64,000 nt of DNA from Sporolactobacillus sp. THM19-2 (GCF_004153195.1 NZ_SEMC01000010.1:1-64000); one strand, 5' to 3'; shown: positions 29,542 through 38,947, counted from the first letter of the stretch. Made by a program: numbers and translations. Notes: generated by a model from the letters alone, not told the origin.

Positions 29542-31392
29542 TCAACGGTCAACAATATCCACATGATAGGTTTCCAGCCACTCATTGATCATCGCCAGAT
29601 GAGCGATCAGCTGCGGCCCGCTCATTAACTGACCGAACCAGGGCACTTTAAATGACGCGCCCGCGGTATCAATGATTGACTGTACCTTATCTTTTTGAAC
29701 GAATTCAAGAAGCGGCGCACCCGGCCGGTCAATGACTTTCTTGAGCCATCCTGAAACAGCTTCAGTATACTTCGGGTGGAAGGTTTTCGGATAGGGGCTT
29801 TTCTTCCGATATAAAACCTCATCCGGCAGATAGCCCCTGAGTGCTTCTCTTAGAATCCCTTTTTCCCGCCCGCCGTGCATTTTCATCTCCCATGGCACAT
29901 TCCACAGATACTGGACGAGCCGATGATCGGCAAAAGGGACGCGCACTTCGAGGCTCGCTCCCATACTCATCCTGTCTTTCCGATCAAGTAAAGCCGTCAT
30001 AAACCAGTTCATATTAAGATAAAACAGTTCACGTCTTTTTGCATCAATTGCTGACTCACTTTCAAGGCGCGGCGTCTCAGCTACTGTCTCATGAAACCGC
30101 ATCAGGGCATATTCTTTCAGATTCAGCCGGCTTTCCCACTTCTCATTCAGAAGACTCTGGCGCGCCTCTGTCGAGCGCATCCACGGAAATCCTTCTTTCG
30201 CCGAAGTTTCCGGACTATGAAACCATGGGTATCCCCCGAATATTTCATCGGCACATTCGCCGGACAGAGCCACAGTAAAATCTTTCTTAATGCCTTCGCA
30301 GAACCAGAGTAAAGAGGAGTCCACATCCGCATAACCGGGCATATCGCGCATGTGTATGGCTTTTTTCAGCCAGGCCACCAGTTGTTCATTATCAATCACC
30401 AGACTGTGATGCACGGTGCCCAGATAGTCAGAAACTTTTTTCACATAAGGGGCATCGCTGTCCGGCTGAAACTTGCTTGTGTGAAAAAACTTGTCATTTT
30501 CCCGGTAATCAATCGAATACGTATGCAAGGGCGGTCGATGGATCCGTTTAAAATAGTTTGAAGCAATAGAAGAGATACCGCTCGAATCCAGGCCTCCGGA
30601 CAGGAAAGTGGTTACAGGGACATCAGCATAAAGCTGGCGTTCCACCGCATCTTTCAACAGATAGCGGACATGCTCTACCGTATCCTGCAGACTGTCCGTA
30701 TGCAGCGCGCTCCTGACATTCCAGTAACGCCAGATCTTTAAACCATCTTTTGTAAAGGACAGGGCATGTGCCGGACGCAAATCATGAATCCCCTTATAGA
30801 TACCGTGACCCGGTGTTTTCGACGGACCCAGCCCGAAAACTTCAGATAAGCCTTCTCTGTCAATCGATGGCTTGACGTCAGGATGGGCCAGAATCGCTTT
30901 GGGTTCGGAACCAAACAGAAAACGTCCTCCATTTTCACTGTAAAAAAACGGTTTAACCCCCAGTCTGTCCCGCGCCGCAAACAGTTTCTCTTTCTTCCGG
31001 TCCCAGATGGCAAAGGCGAATATGCCGTTGAAGCGGCTCAGGCAATCTTCCTGCCACTCCATATAGGAAGTTAACAGCACTTCTGTATCCGAGTGGCCTT
31101 TAAACTGATAGCCTTTCTTCAGGAGATCCTGCCGTATTTCTTCTGTATTATAAAGCTCGCCGTTATAGACAAGAATATATTCCCGATCCCTGACCGTTTT
31201 GCTCATCGGCTGGCATCCACCCGCCGGATCAACAACAACCAGCCTTGCGTGACCCAGCGCCGCTTTTTCCGATACCCATATATTCAGATCATCCGGACCA
31301 CGGTGTTTCATCGTCTGCGTCATTTTTTTTATCGTTTTTCCTTCGCCGCGCAGATCCTGACGCCGGTCAATCCACCCTGCAATTCCGCACAT
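29542..31392 (-). CDS. asnB: Asparagine synthase (glutamine-hydrolysing)
   Basis: ATP-dependent enzyme making asparagine from aspartate with glutamine as nitrogen donor; 616 aa. The N-terminal class II amidotransferase domain needs Cys as residue 2, so the start is set at the ATG at 31392 (MCGIAGWID), not three codons upstream. The synthetase domain has the pyrophosphate loop SGGLDSSGISS (~265). The ~615-aa length is close to AsnO of B. subtilis. It is monocistronic and not clearly linked to the neighbouring sugar genes. Confidence 0.9.
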   Translation of the reverse strand: MCGIAGWIDRRQDLRGEGKTIKKMTQTMKHRGPDDLNIWVSEKAALGHARLVVVDPAGGCQPMSKTVRDREYILVYNGELYNTEEIRQDLLKKGYQFKGHSDTEVLLTSYMEWQEDCLSRFNGIFAFAIWDRKKEKLFAARDRLGVKPFFYSENGGRFLFGSEPKAILAHPDVKPSIDREGLSEVFGLGPSKTPGHGIYKGIHDLRPAHALSFTKDGLKIWRYWNVRSALHTDSLQDTVEHVRYLLKDAVERQLYADVPVTTFLSGGLDSSGISSIASNYFKRIHRPPLHTYSIDYRENDKFFHTSKFQPDSDAPYVKKVSDYLGTVHHSLVIDNEQLVAWLKKAIHMRDMPGYADVDSSLLWFCEGIKKDFTVALSGECADEIFGGYPWFHSPETSAKEGFPWMRSTEARQSLLNEKWESRLNLKEYALMRFHETVAETPRLESESAIDAKRRELFYLNMNWFMTALLDRKDRMSMGASLEVRVPFADHRLVQYLWNVPWEMKMHGGREKGILREALRGYLPDEVLYRKKSPYPKTFHPKYTEAVSGWLKKVIDRPGAPLLEFVQKDKVQSIIDTAGASFKVPWFGQLMSGPQLIAHLAMINEWLETYHVDIVDR

Positions 31393-31546
31393 TATGGTCA
31401 TCCTTTCCTCTCAGCATTGACTCTTTTCATCCTATGCAGGGCGGCCGGTCGTGTGAGGGGGCCCCTCCGATCGAAAAATTTCCTGTTTATTCGACATTTT
31501 TCGGTTGTATACGGACGAAAAATGACGATTCTAAATGAAAGGTTTA

Positions 31547-31552
31547 TATAAT
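31547..31552 (+). promoter_or_regulatory. Possible promoter reading into repeat copy 2
   Basis: A perfect TATAAT with a weak -35 (TGACGA, 18 bp upstream). Transcription would begin at about the left end of repeat copy 2 and run into the lysozyme-like gene. Confidence 0.4.
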
Positions 31553-31560
31553 GAGAGGTA

Positions 31561-31770
31561 TAAAGTAAAATTTCAATCAGCCAGCAGGGGGGTCATGCGC
31601 ACAGGATGTGCTCGTGCAGGCGTTGCGACAGGAATCCTTCGTTTTCGTTTTAAGCCTGAGCGCATCCCCCACTGATTGTCAGTTGAACCCATCGTGCTTC
31701 TGCGGGCAATCATCCCCCACCCGGGTCTGTTCATCTACCCTCATGACCCAGGTAGCACTACCCGTTCATA
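31561..31770 (+). repeat. Dispersed intergenic repeat, copy 2
   Basis: About 210 bp, nearly the same length as copy 1. Shared blocks include TTCAATCAGCC, GCGCACAGGA, CGTGCAGGCGTTGCGACAGG, GCATCCCCCACTGATTGT, GTTGAACCCATCG, CTTCTGCGGGCA, CTGTTCATCTACCCTCATGA and CCCGTTCATA. It ends 31 bp before the ATG of the lysozyme-like gene, in the same orientation. It makes up half of the gene-free stretch 31393-31801. Confidence 0.82.
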
Positions 31771-31801
31771 CGGGATAAAAATACATGCAGGATTAAATAA
31801 T

Positions 31802-32407
31802 ATGAAAAAAATCATCACATTAATCATCTCTCTTTTTTCCATCATCGGTTTCTCCTGGCTTGCTCTTTTTATCATTTCCAGTCTTTACAGTCCTCAGGCC
31901 GATCATGTCCCGTTTCTCAATGATCACCGGGTCATCAGCCCGGAAATTGAAAATCAGCGTCCACTTTTCAGAAAGTATGCTAAAGCCAACGATCTCGAAC
32001 CTTACACAGATCTGATCATGGCAGTGGCCATGCAGGAGTCGAAAGGAAAATCTTCTGATATTATGCAGGCGTCTGAAAGTCTGGGTCTTCCGAAAGACTC
32101 GATAGAAGACCCGGAAAAGAGTATAGAGGTCGGAACCAGATATTTTAAAAAGTCAATGGATAAAGCGGATGGAAACATCCCTCTGGCCCTTCAAAGCTAT
32201 AACTTCGGACTCGGTTTTACTGACTACGTCCGGCATCACGGAGGCCGCTTCTCCAAGGAGCTGGCAGAGCAATTTTCAGACAGCAAAGCAAGAGAACTCG
32301 GCTGGAAAAAATACGGGGATCCGAATTACGCAGAACATGTCCTGCGCTATTATCAAAATGAAAAAATAAAACGATCAGGGGAAGCGAAATCCGGCGAATC
32401 AGAATGA
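31802..32407 (+). CDS. Lysozyme-like (CwlT N-terminal type) membrane-anchored protein
   Basis: A 201-aa protein with an N-terminal membrane anchor (~5-27) and an extracytoplasmic domain of the lysozyme-like/lytic transglycosylase family. The probable catalytic Glu is in LIMAVAMQESKGKSSDIMQ (~80), followed by SIEVGTRYFKKSM and LALQSYNFGLGFTDYV, typical of this fold. It probably cleaves peptidoglycan glycan strands. The ORF is open 42 codons upstream through the repeat, but ATG at 31802, where the hydrophobic anchor begins, is the likely start. Confidence 0.75.
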   Translation: MKKIITLIISLFSIIGFSWLALFIISSLYSPQADHVPFLNDHRVISPEIENQRPLFRKYAKANDLEPYTDLIMAVAMQESKGKSSDIMQASESLGLPKDSIEDPEKSIEVGTRYFKKSMDKADGNIPLALQSYNFGLGFTDYVRHHGGRFSKELAEQFSDSKARELGWKKYGDPNYAEHVLRYYQNEKIKRSGEAKSGESE

Positions 32408-32512
32408 CACTTGCCGGCCGGAAAGTGTGAGAAAGCACAAAAGACTGCCGGCAAAAATGAGTATATGATGCGGAAATCACCGGATTCATTTAACAAGGCC
32501 GGACTAAAGGTG

Positions 32513-32552
32513 AAAAAAATCGGACCGCTCATGCACAGGCAGCGGTCCGATT
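32513..32552. terminator. Bidirectional terminator between lysozyme-like gene and ABC-F
   Basis: A 12-bp exact stem (32518-32529 with 32541-32552). On the minus strand a seven-base T run follows, so it ends the ABC-F transcript. Confidence 0.8.
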
Positions 32553-32569
32553 GTCAACTTCTTCAGAAA

Positions 32570-34171
32570 TTATGAATTCTCCAGTTGATAGTTTGTTAAT
32601 TTTCCATTTTCCAGCCAGTAAATTTTATTGAAACACTGCTTCAGAAAATAACGGTCATGGCTGACTGCGATGACGGTTCCCGTAAATTGACTGACGGCCT
32701 CTTCCAGCACCTCTCTGGACTCGATATCCAGATGGTTCGTCGGTTCATCCAGAATTAACACATTAATTTTTTTCATCATCAGATCAGCCAGCCTGATACG
32801 GACGCGTTCACCACCACTTAATGAACCGATTTTCCGAAAAACATCGGCACCATAGAACAGGAATTTTGCCAGTTCACCTCTGGCTTCTCCTTCCGTCAGT
32901 CTGGCATGTTCACGGAATACATCGATCACACGTCTGTCTTTTTCTCCGGGATTCTCAAAAACGTGCTGTGATAATATACCGACATTCAGATTTGTTCCCT
33001 GTTTGATTTCTCCTTCCACCGGGCTTGTCTGCCCGAGCAGACATTTCAGCAGCGTCGTTTTACCGGAGCCGTTCGGTCCCATAATGGCCATCCGGTCCTG
33101 GTAACGTAAATCCAGATTCACCCCGCGGAAGAGGACATGTTTACCGAAACGGACGGTCAGATCATGGCAGCTCAGAACGCGGTTTCCCGTGCGTTTACTG
33201 GCGTTAAAATTGAGTGCCATTTTATCTGACTCCATTTTCGGTTTCTTCAGGCGTTCCATTCTCGAAAGAGCCTTTTCCATGCTCTTTGCCCGCCGATGAA
33301 GTCCGGCATTCGGCGGGTTCGCCTGATTTGCCCATTCTTTCAGTCGTTTGATGGTTTCTTTCATCTTGTTTATTTTCTTCTGCTGCGTCTCAAAAGCCGC
33401 AAAAGCAAGCAGAAGCCGTTCCTGTTTTTCTTTTATATAGGATGAATAATTTCCGTGATAAACAGTGACTGTGCCATCCTCCAGATCAAGCACTTTGCCG
33501 ACTGTGCGATCAAGAAAAAAGCGATCATGTGACACCAGGAGAATCGTCCCTTTATACTGCATAATAAACCTTTCCAGCCACTCGAGTGCCATAATATCCA
33601 GATGATTGGTCGGCTCATCAAGCAGCAGCAGATCCGGAGTGTTCAACAGCTGGCAGGCAAGTCCGACTTTTGTCCGTTCTCCACCGCTCAGCGAACGATA
33701 GGGTTGATCAAGCAGGTGGCCGATGCCGAGACCTCCTGCAACATGCTCAATGGAGTGATCGATGTTGTAACCTCCGAGACGCTGGAACGTCTCCTGCAGT
33801 TGCGCATAAGTCCTCAGCATTTTTTCCATTTTGTCGGCTGAAACAATAGAGAAAGCAAGTTCCATTTCGTGCATTTTTCTGGAGATTTCCGTACATGCCG
33901 AGAATGTGCCTGCCAGGACCTCACGTACGGATTGATCTCCTCCATCCGGTAATTGCCTCAAGTAACCGACCGAAGCCTCCTTTTTAATCGCAACATTGCC
34001 CTCGTCCGGCTTATCAAGCCCGGAAATTAAATTGAACAGAGTCGTTTTCCCACTTCCGTTCGCCCCGACAATGGCCGTCTTTTCACCCTCATGAACAGTA
34101 AAACTGACATCATGAAGGATTTCTTTACCAGCAATATTCTTTTTCAAATGATCTGTCTGACAGATGATCAT
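32570..34171 (-). CDS. ABC-F family ATPase, probable ribosome protection factor
   Basis: A 533-aa soluble ABC-F protein with two ATPase domains and no membrane segment. Domain 1: Walker A GANGSGKTT (~36), signature LSGGERTKVGLA, Walker B LLLLDEPTNHLD. A charged linker of ~75 residues follows. Domain 2: GPNGSGKTT, SLSGGERVRIRLA and VLILDEPTNHLD. Such proteins act on the ribosome; some protect it from antibiotics (VmlR, Msr, Vga types), others are housekeeping factors. A leader peptide and intrinsic terminator upstream resemble inducible antibiotic-resistance ABC-F genes. The drug, if any, cannot be told from sequence. Confidence 0.85.
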   Translation of the reverse strand: MIICQTDHLKKNIAGKEILHDVSFTVHEGEKTAIVGANGSGKTTLFNLISGLDKPDEGNVAIKKEASVGYLRQLPDGGDQSVREVLAGTFSACTEISRKMHEMELAFSIVSADKMEKMLRTYAQLQETFQRLGGYNIDHSIEHVAGGLGIGHLLDQPYRSLSGGERTKVGLACQLLNTPDLLLLDEPTNHLDIMALEWLERFIMQYKGTILLVSHDRFFLDRTVGKVLDLEDGTVTVYHGNYSSYIKEKQERLLLAFAAFETQQKKINKMKETIKRLKEWANQANPPNAGLHRRAKSMEKALSRMERLKKPKMESDKMALNFNASKRTGNRVLSCHDLTVRFGKHVLFRGVNLDLRYQDRMAIMGPNGSGKTTLLKCLLGQTSPVEGEIKQGTNLNVGILSQHVFENPGEKDRRVIDVFREHARLTEGEARGELAKFLFYGADVFRKIGSLSGGERVRIRLADLMMKKINVLILDEPTNHLDIESREVLEEAVSQFTGTVIAVSHDRYFLKQCFNKIYWLENGKLTNYQLENS

Positions 34172-34266
34172 AAGTGGTCACATCCTGATATTTATTCATT
34201 TTAGAAGCCTTCTCGCGTTGATCTCATTGAAAAAGATCAAAAGGTGCAGCCTTAGATTCAGAACAC

Positions 34267-34298
34267 AAAAAATCCACGGAAGACTTTACCCGTGGATC
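34267..34298 (-). terminator. Attenuator in the ABC-F leader
   Basis: On the minus strand ATCCACGG (34290-34297) pairs exactly with CCGTGGAT (34272-34279), followed by a run of T. It lies within the leader, ~95 nt before the ABC-F start and downstream of the leader peptide, so it should stop transcription unless another fold or a stalled ribosome prevents it. Confidence 0.78.
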
Positions 34299-34355
34299 AG
34301 AGAATATCAATCACTCATGGACTAGCTGTATTAAAAATCCGTCGAGCGGGCTGCG

Positions 34356-34487
34356 TCACCGTACAAAGCTATACTGTTTTCCCAGAAAAGGGCAGACTCC
34401 ACCCTTTAATGAAAATACAGAAAAAATCGCACGAATCAGATAGAGAAAAGACTCTAACTGTATGCGACGCTTTGCTGCACAGGACAA
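34356..34487 (-). CDS. Leader peptide of the ABC-F gene, 43 aa
   Basis: A small ORF with TTG start at 34487 and a very strong ribosome site (AAAGGAGG) 8 nt upstream; stop TGA at 34356-34358. The peptide begins SCAAKRRIQLESFLYLIRAI and shows no known family. It is translated before the intrinsic terminator (34267-34298) of the same leader. This is the layout of ribosome-mediated attenuators of antibiotic-resistance ABC-F genes: a ribosome stalled on the peptide would change RNA folding and let transcription continue (inference). Confidence 0.55.
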   Translation of the reverse strand: MSCAAKRRIQLESFLYLIRAIFSVFSLKGGVCPFLGKQYSFVR

Positions 34488-34520
34488 CAGACCCACCTCC
34501 TTTACTCTCTTCTTACTGTC

Positions 34521-34549
34521 ATTTTACCAGATCATTTTTATTCGGGCAA
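34521..34549 (-). promoter_or_regulatory. Promoter of the ABC-F leader
   Basis: On the minus strand TTGCCC (34544-34549), 17-bp spacer and TAAAAT (34521-34526). Transcription would start near 34514, close upstream of the leader-peptide ribosome site. Confidence 0.6.
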
Positions 34550-34554
34550 TCCAT

Positions 34555-35418
34555 TTATACCTGCCTTTTTTTATGAAACAGTCCGAATACGGCAGCTGTT
34601 TCAACTACATTTGTAAAGGCTTTGGGATCTGTCTCAGTGACGATGCGTTTTAAGGCGTATAATTCATATCTGGTGATGACCATCATCAGGACATCCCTAT
34701 TCTGATCCGTGAATCCACCTTTTGCAGGAATTTTTGTGATCCCCCGATCGAGCCTCGCGTAAAGGGCTTTCTGTACTTCCTTAGCCTTGCTGGTCACAAT
34801 CCAGGCGGTCAGCTTCACATAGCTGGTGTGAATGGCGTCAATGACCCTGATACTGACGTATTGCTGGAGCAGGGTGTACAAAGCGCGTCGCCAGCCAAAA
34901 AAGAATCCTGCAGAGAGAATGATCACCGCATTCAAGGCAAACATATAGCCCCCGATCGGGCGGTCCTTTTTCATCGACAGGATCATGGCAATAATATCCA
35001 TGCCTCCGGTGGATGCACCGAATTTCAGGGTCAGCCCGACTCCTGTTGCCTGAACGACTCCGCCAAACACCGCATTCAGCAGAATATCTTCAGTCAGTGG
35101 ATGAACAGGAATCACCATCATGAAAAGTGTCGTCAGGACGACACTGATCAGGCTGTATGTTGTGAAACGATGTCCTATTTTAATCCAGCCGGCATAAGCT
35201 ACGGGAAGATTAAGCAGGAGCAGCAGAATCCCGGTACTGATATGGATCGATGCGGGTCCCAGCAGTGCTGAAATCAGCTGGGCAATACCGGTCATACCAC
35301 CGGACAGAACATTTGCCGGGATTAAGAAGAGGTTCAGCGAAGCGGCATTGAGAATCGCTCCGATGATAACAATAAACAGAACTTTGGTCTCCTGATAAAC
35401 AGACATCGTGTCCATCAT
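34555..35418 (-). CDS. YitT family membrane protein
   Basis: A 287-aa protein with five to six membrane helices in the first ~180 residues (DUF161-like; segment LIPANVLSGGMTGIAQLISALLG). The C-terminal cytoplasmic DUF2179 domain (~200-285) ends with DPKAFTNVVETAAVFGLFH. Bacilli carry several paralogues (YitT, YvjA, YpjC, YqfU, YxkD); I cannot tell which this is. The function is unknown. The start is one of the clustered ATGs following AAAGAGG. Its stop lies only 6 bp before the -35 box of the next unit. Confidence 0.85.
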   Translation of the reverse strand: MMDTMSVYQETKVLFIVIIGAILNAASLNLFLIPANVLSGGMTGIAQLISALLGPASIHISTGILLLLLNLPVAYAGWIKIGHRFTTYSLISVVLTTLFMMVIPVHPLTEDILLNAVFGGVVQATGVGLTLKFGASTGGMDIIAMILSMKKDRPIGGYMFALNAVIILSAGFFFGWRRALYTLLQQYVSIRVIDAIHTSYVKLTAWIVTSKAKEVQKALYARLDRGITKIPAKGGFTDQNRDVLMMVITRYELYALKRIVTETDPKAFTNVVETAAVFGLFHKKRQV

Positions 35419-35610
35419 CCTCTTTGCATCATCTTTTGTTCCACGTTACCATATTCTGGCGTAAAGCTTCAACTGTTGCACATCAGAGGGCTCACTTGTC
35501 TTCTGAAACGCCTTTTTCATTGCTTAACATGCCCATCGTACCAATATGCCAGCCAAAGTTGGCTTTTCAAACTTGAACTTTCACTGATAATTCTTGAATT
35601 CAGGCCGATC

Positions 35611-35715
35611 ATGTGAAACTTCAATCCGTGGGGAGCTTCATCTCCCAAGGATTGTCCGTTGAACCCATGGGCTCCTGCGGGATAAATGCCCCGCGTGGCG
35701 CAGGGTTTAAGGTAT
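35611..35715 (+). repeat. Dispersed intergenic repeat, copy 3 (internally deleted)
   Basis: About 105 bp. The left end GTGAAACTTCAATC and the right-hand block GATTGTCCGTTGAACCCAT, GGGCTCCTGCGGG match the other copies, but the middle ~70-80 bp (GCGCACAGG to GCCCATCCCCC) is missing. It lies between swrC and the YitT-family gene. The rest of 35419-35764 has the swrC terminator and a short AGCCAA/TTGGCT hairpin. Confidence 0.7.
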
Positions 35716-35750
35716 AAAAAAAGTTCCGATCAGGCGAACCCTCACGGAAC
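35716..35750 (-). terminator. swrC terminator
   Basis: GTTCCG (35723-35728) pairs with CGGAAC (35745-35750), followed on the minus strand by seven T. Confidence 0.75.
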
Positions 35751-35764
35751 CCTGGATTAAACAG

Positions 35765-38700
35765 TTATTCAGTGACTTTAGCCGTTTTTCGGCTGAATTT
35801 ATGCTTCAGTTTCATCAGAGCTTCATAAACAATAGGTACAATAATCAGCGTCAGAATGGTTGAACTGGTAATTCCTCCGATAACGGTGATTGCAAGGCCT
35901 TTTGAAATCATCCCTCCGCTGCTCTCCATTCCGATGGCAAGCGGAATCAGGGCACAAATGGTGGCAATAGCCGTCATCAGGATAGGGCGAATTCGAGTTC
36001 CGGCTGCTTCAAGCAGGGCTTCCCGCGTATCGAACCCGGCCTTTTCTTTGTGAATAACCCGATCGATCAAAACGACCGCATTTGTGACAACAATGCCAAT
36101 CAGCATCAGCGCACCGATCAGGGATGATATACTGATGGTCTCCCCGGAAAGAAGCAAAGCCACCAGACTTCCGATAATAGCAAATGGAAGAGAGAAGAGA
36201 ATAGCAAACGGTGCCAGTCCGCCTCCGAAGGTTACAACGAGAACAAAGTAGACAATAAGAATCGCTGCCAGCATGGCCATACCGAGCTGACTGAAAGATT
36301 CGTTCATTTGCTGCGCCACGCCGGCGAATGAAACACTTGCCCCGTCGGGAAGATCGAGCTTATCGATCTGTTTTTTGAGATCTGCTGTCGCACCCGAGAC
36401 ATCCCGGGCATTCACTTTTGCCGTTACCTCGGCGTACAGTTTACCATCTCGTTTCGTAATCGTTTGTGGAGATTTTCCGGATTTCACCGTTGCAAGTTCA
36501 TCAATCGGTACTTCCTGACCCGTCTGAGACTTGACAGTTTTACCCGTCAGATCATTGATATTGTCCACACCTGCCTGTTCAGGGACTTTCAGATAAACAT
36601 TCAGGTCGTCGCCATCACGCTTAATTGTCGTCAGCGGTTGCGCGTTCGACATGTTACCGGACGCCATCAGACTCTGAGCAATCTGTCCGGCGGCAATTCC
36701 GTACTGACCCAGTTTCTGCTGATCGGCAACGATTGTGTATTGATCATAGGCCTGCGTCAGACTGGAGTCCGCCTCCGAGAAATTCTTGTCCTTTTTAACG
36801 GTATTTGTGACATCTTCAACAACCGGCTGCAGTTCGTTCATCGAATCTCCATAAACATACAGACTCAGCTGGTTTGAACCTGCCCCTCCGCCAGTCATAT
36901 CCTGTATTTTCCATTCGCCCTGATCGGATAAACCGTTCAGGCCTTTAAGCGTATCCTTTTGCAGTTTGTCAAAATTCTGTGTGCCCTTTTTATAGCTGAC
37001 ATAAAAGAGCGCCTGATTATCAGAGGTCTGGAACATCGGTGTTGATCCTGATCCCCCGATTGAATACTGCATTTTTGTCATGTCTTTATTTTCATTCAAA
37101 TACTTTTCTGCCTGCAGTGCAACGTCTTTCGTGTCGTCCTGAGTCTGTCCCGGTTTCGGATTGTAGGTCAGAATCAGTTCCTTCTGCTGATCACTCGGCA
37201 GAAAACTTGCTCCGATATGAGGAACGAGGAACAGGCTTGCCGCGAAGAGCAGGATGGCAGAGCCGAAGACGATGGCTTTATGATTTAATGCCCCATTGAG
37301 TACCCTTCTGTAAAAGGCGGCAAGTTTCCCGGGATGCTCCTCACTGTCTATTTTCTTTTTCAATCCTTTTTTAAAGAAACTGTTGGCCAGCATCGGTACA
37401 ATCGTAATGGCAACAAGAAGTGAGGCTAGCAGGGAGAAAACAATGGTCAGTGCGAACGGCATAAAAATCTGTCCGACAATGCCGGTCACAAGGGCCATAG
37501 GCATGAAAACAGCGATTGTGACTATAGTCGACGACATAATCGGGATAAACATTTCATGTGTCGCCTCACGAATCAGCTCTTTGCCTGTCAGTTTCTCGGT
37601 CCGCAGCGTCATCCGTCTGTAGATGTTCTCAATCACAACAATCGAATCGTCAACGACGCGACCGATCGCGATGGTGAGCGCACCAAGCGTCATGATATTG
37701 AGAGTGATATCCATCTGATTGAGAAGGGCCAGTGCGATTAACAGAGATAACGGAATGGAAACAACCGATATCAGCGTCGTTCGAATATTTCTCAGGAAGA
37801 GCAGGATGACAAGCATCGCGAACAGGGCACCGAAAATCGCTTTTTCAATCATTGTATTTACAGATTCAACGATCGGTTCACCCTGGTCAAACATAGCTGT
37901 TGCATGGACATCTTCATGCGTTTTTTCGAAGTTGTTGATTTGATCTTTGACCCCGTTGACGACGTCTACAGTATTGGCGTCCTGCCCTTTAACCACCGAA
38001 ATACCGATAGATTCTTTGCCGTTTGTCCTGGAAATTGATTCTGCATTTTTAACAAGCGTGACATCGGCAACATCTGACAACTGTATCGTCGGCGGCTTGA
38101 GCTGCGCAGCCGGTCCGGATGCACCCGGCAGGGTCTGTCCGCTGTCTGTCCGGCCCATCTGCCCTGCCGCACTTTGCTGACTCCCGGCTGCAGCGCCTGT
38201 CTGTGGAACAACAGGTATTCTTATTTTCTTCAGATCATTTGCAGACCCGATATTTCCGCTGACAACAACAGATTTCTGGCTGTCATCAATCGTGTACAGA
38301 CCCAGAGGGGTTGAAACATTGTTACCCTTAATCAGTTGAATGACAGAATCCTGGCTGAGTCCGTATTTCTTTAACTGTGACTCTTTGAATGCTATTTGTA
38401 CCTGTTCTGACTGCTGACCGGATAACGTGACAGATGAAACACCGTCGACTCCTTCAACTGCCGGCAGCAGATCATTTTTCACCTGACTGCTGAGTTTTTC
38501 TAGTGATTCCCCGTCACCTGATATACTGGCGCTGTACACCGGCATGGCGTCCATGCTGATTCGCATGATTGTCGGCCGTTTCACCTGATCAGGAAAGGTC
38601 AGTTGATCGACAGCTTCTTTGACATCATTGACTGCCTGATCCATGTCTTTATCGAATCCGTATTCAATGATGACCGAAGACATACCCGTTGATGACTTCG

Positions 38701-38947
38701 AGCTGACGTTCTGCACGCCGGGCATGGTCTGCAGTCGCTGTTCAATCGGCTGTGTGACATTTTCATCTACATCACTGGGTGCTGCCCCCTGATACACAGT
38801 AGAAACACTGACAACCGGAATGGTGAAATCCGGCATGGTTTCCATTTTCATATTTGTTCCGGCGTAGACACCACTGACTATGACAACAATCGTCAGAAGC
38901 CATACAGCCAGTTTATTTTTCATTGAAAAAGAGATCATTTTACGCAC
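35765..38947 (-). CDS. swrC: RND-family efflux transporter SwrC (AcrB type)
   Basis: Proton-driven RND pump of ~1,060 aa with 12 helices and two large extracytoplasmic loops. Family marks: helix 1 with NKLAVWLLTI, MKMETMPDFTIPVVSV, and TM4 GRVVDDSIVVIENIYRR with the paired Asp of the proton relay. In B. subtilis SwrC gives self-resistance to surfactin and is needed for swarming. A Gly/Ala/Gln-rich insert lies at ~255-290 in the first periplasmic-type loop. GTG at 38947 has GTGGAG 8 nt upstream; GTG at 38956 is an alternative. Confidence 0.9.
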   Translation of the reverse strand: MRKMISFSMKNKLAVWLLTIVVIVSGVYAGTNMKMETMPDFTIPVVSVSTVYQGAAPSDVDENVTQPIEQRLQTMPGVQNVSSKSSTGMSSVIIEYGFDKDMDQAVNDVKEAVDQLTFPDQVKRPTIMRISMDAMPVYSASISGDGESLEKLSSQVKNDLLPAVEGVDGVSSVTLSGQQSEQVQIAFKESQLKKYGLSQDSVIQLIKGNNVSTPLGLYTIDDSQKSVVVSGNIGSANDLKKIRIPVVPQTGAAAGSQQSAAGQMGRTDSGQTLPGASGPAAQLKPPTIQLSDVADVTLVKNAESISRTNGKESIGISVVKGQDANTVDVVNGVKDQINNFEKTHEDVHATAMFDQGEPIVESVNTMIEKAIFGALFAMLVILLFLRNIRTTLISVVSIPLSLLIALALLNQMDITLNIMTLGALTIAIGRVVDDSIVVIENIYRRMTLRTEKLTGKELIREATHEMFIPIMSSTIVTIAVFMPMALVTGIVGQIFMPFALTIVFSLLASLLVAITIVPMLANSFFKKGLKKKIDSEEHPGKLAAFYRRVLNGALNHKAIVFGSAILLFAASLFLVPHIGASFLPSDQQKELILTYNPKPGQTQDDTKDVALQAEKYLNENKDMTKMQYSIGGSGSTPMFQTSDNQALFYVSYKKGTQNFDKLQKDTLKGLNGLSDQGEWKIQDMTGGGAGSNQLSLYVYGDSMNELQPVVEDVTNTVKKDKNFSEADSSLTQAYDQYTIVADQQKLGQYGIAAGQIAQSLMASGNMSNAQPLTTIKRDGDDLNVYLKVPEQAGVDNINDLTGKTVKSQTGQEVPIDELATVKSGKSPQTITKRDGKLYAEVTAKVNARDVSGATADLKKQIDKLDLPDGASVSFAGVAQQMNESFSQLGMAMLAAILIVYFVLVVTFGGGLAPFAILFSLPFAIIGSLVALLLSGETISISSLIGALMLIGIVVTNAVVLIDRVIHKEKAGFDTREALLEAAGTRIRPILMTAIATICALIPLAIGMESSGGMISKGLAITVIGGITSSTILTLIIVPIVYEALMKLKHKFSRKTAKVTE

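Noticed and set aside
31676-31801. 42-codon N-terminal extension of the lysozyme-like ORF
   Set aside because: It is encoded by repeat copy 2 and is not like the family; the hydrophobic anchor begins at ATG 31802.
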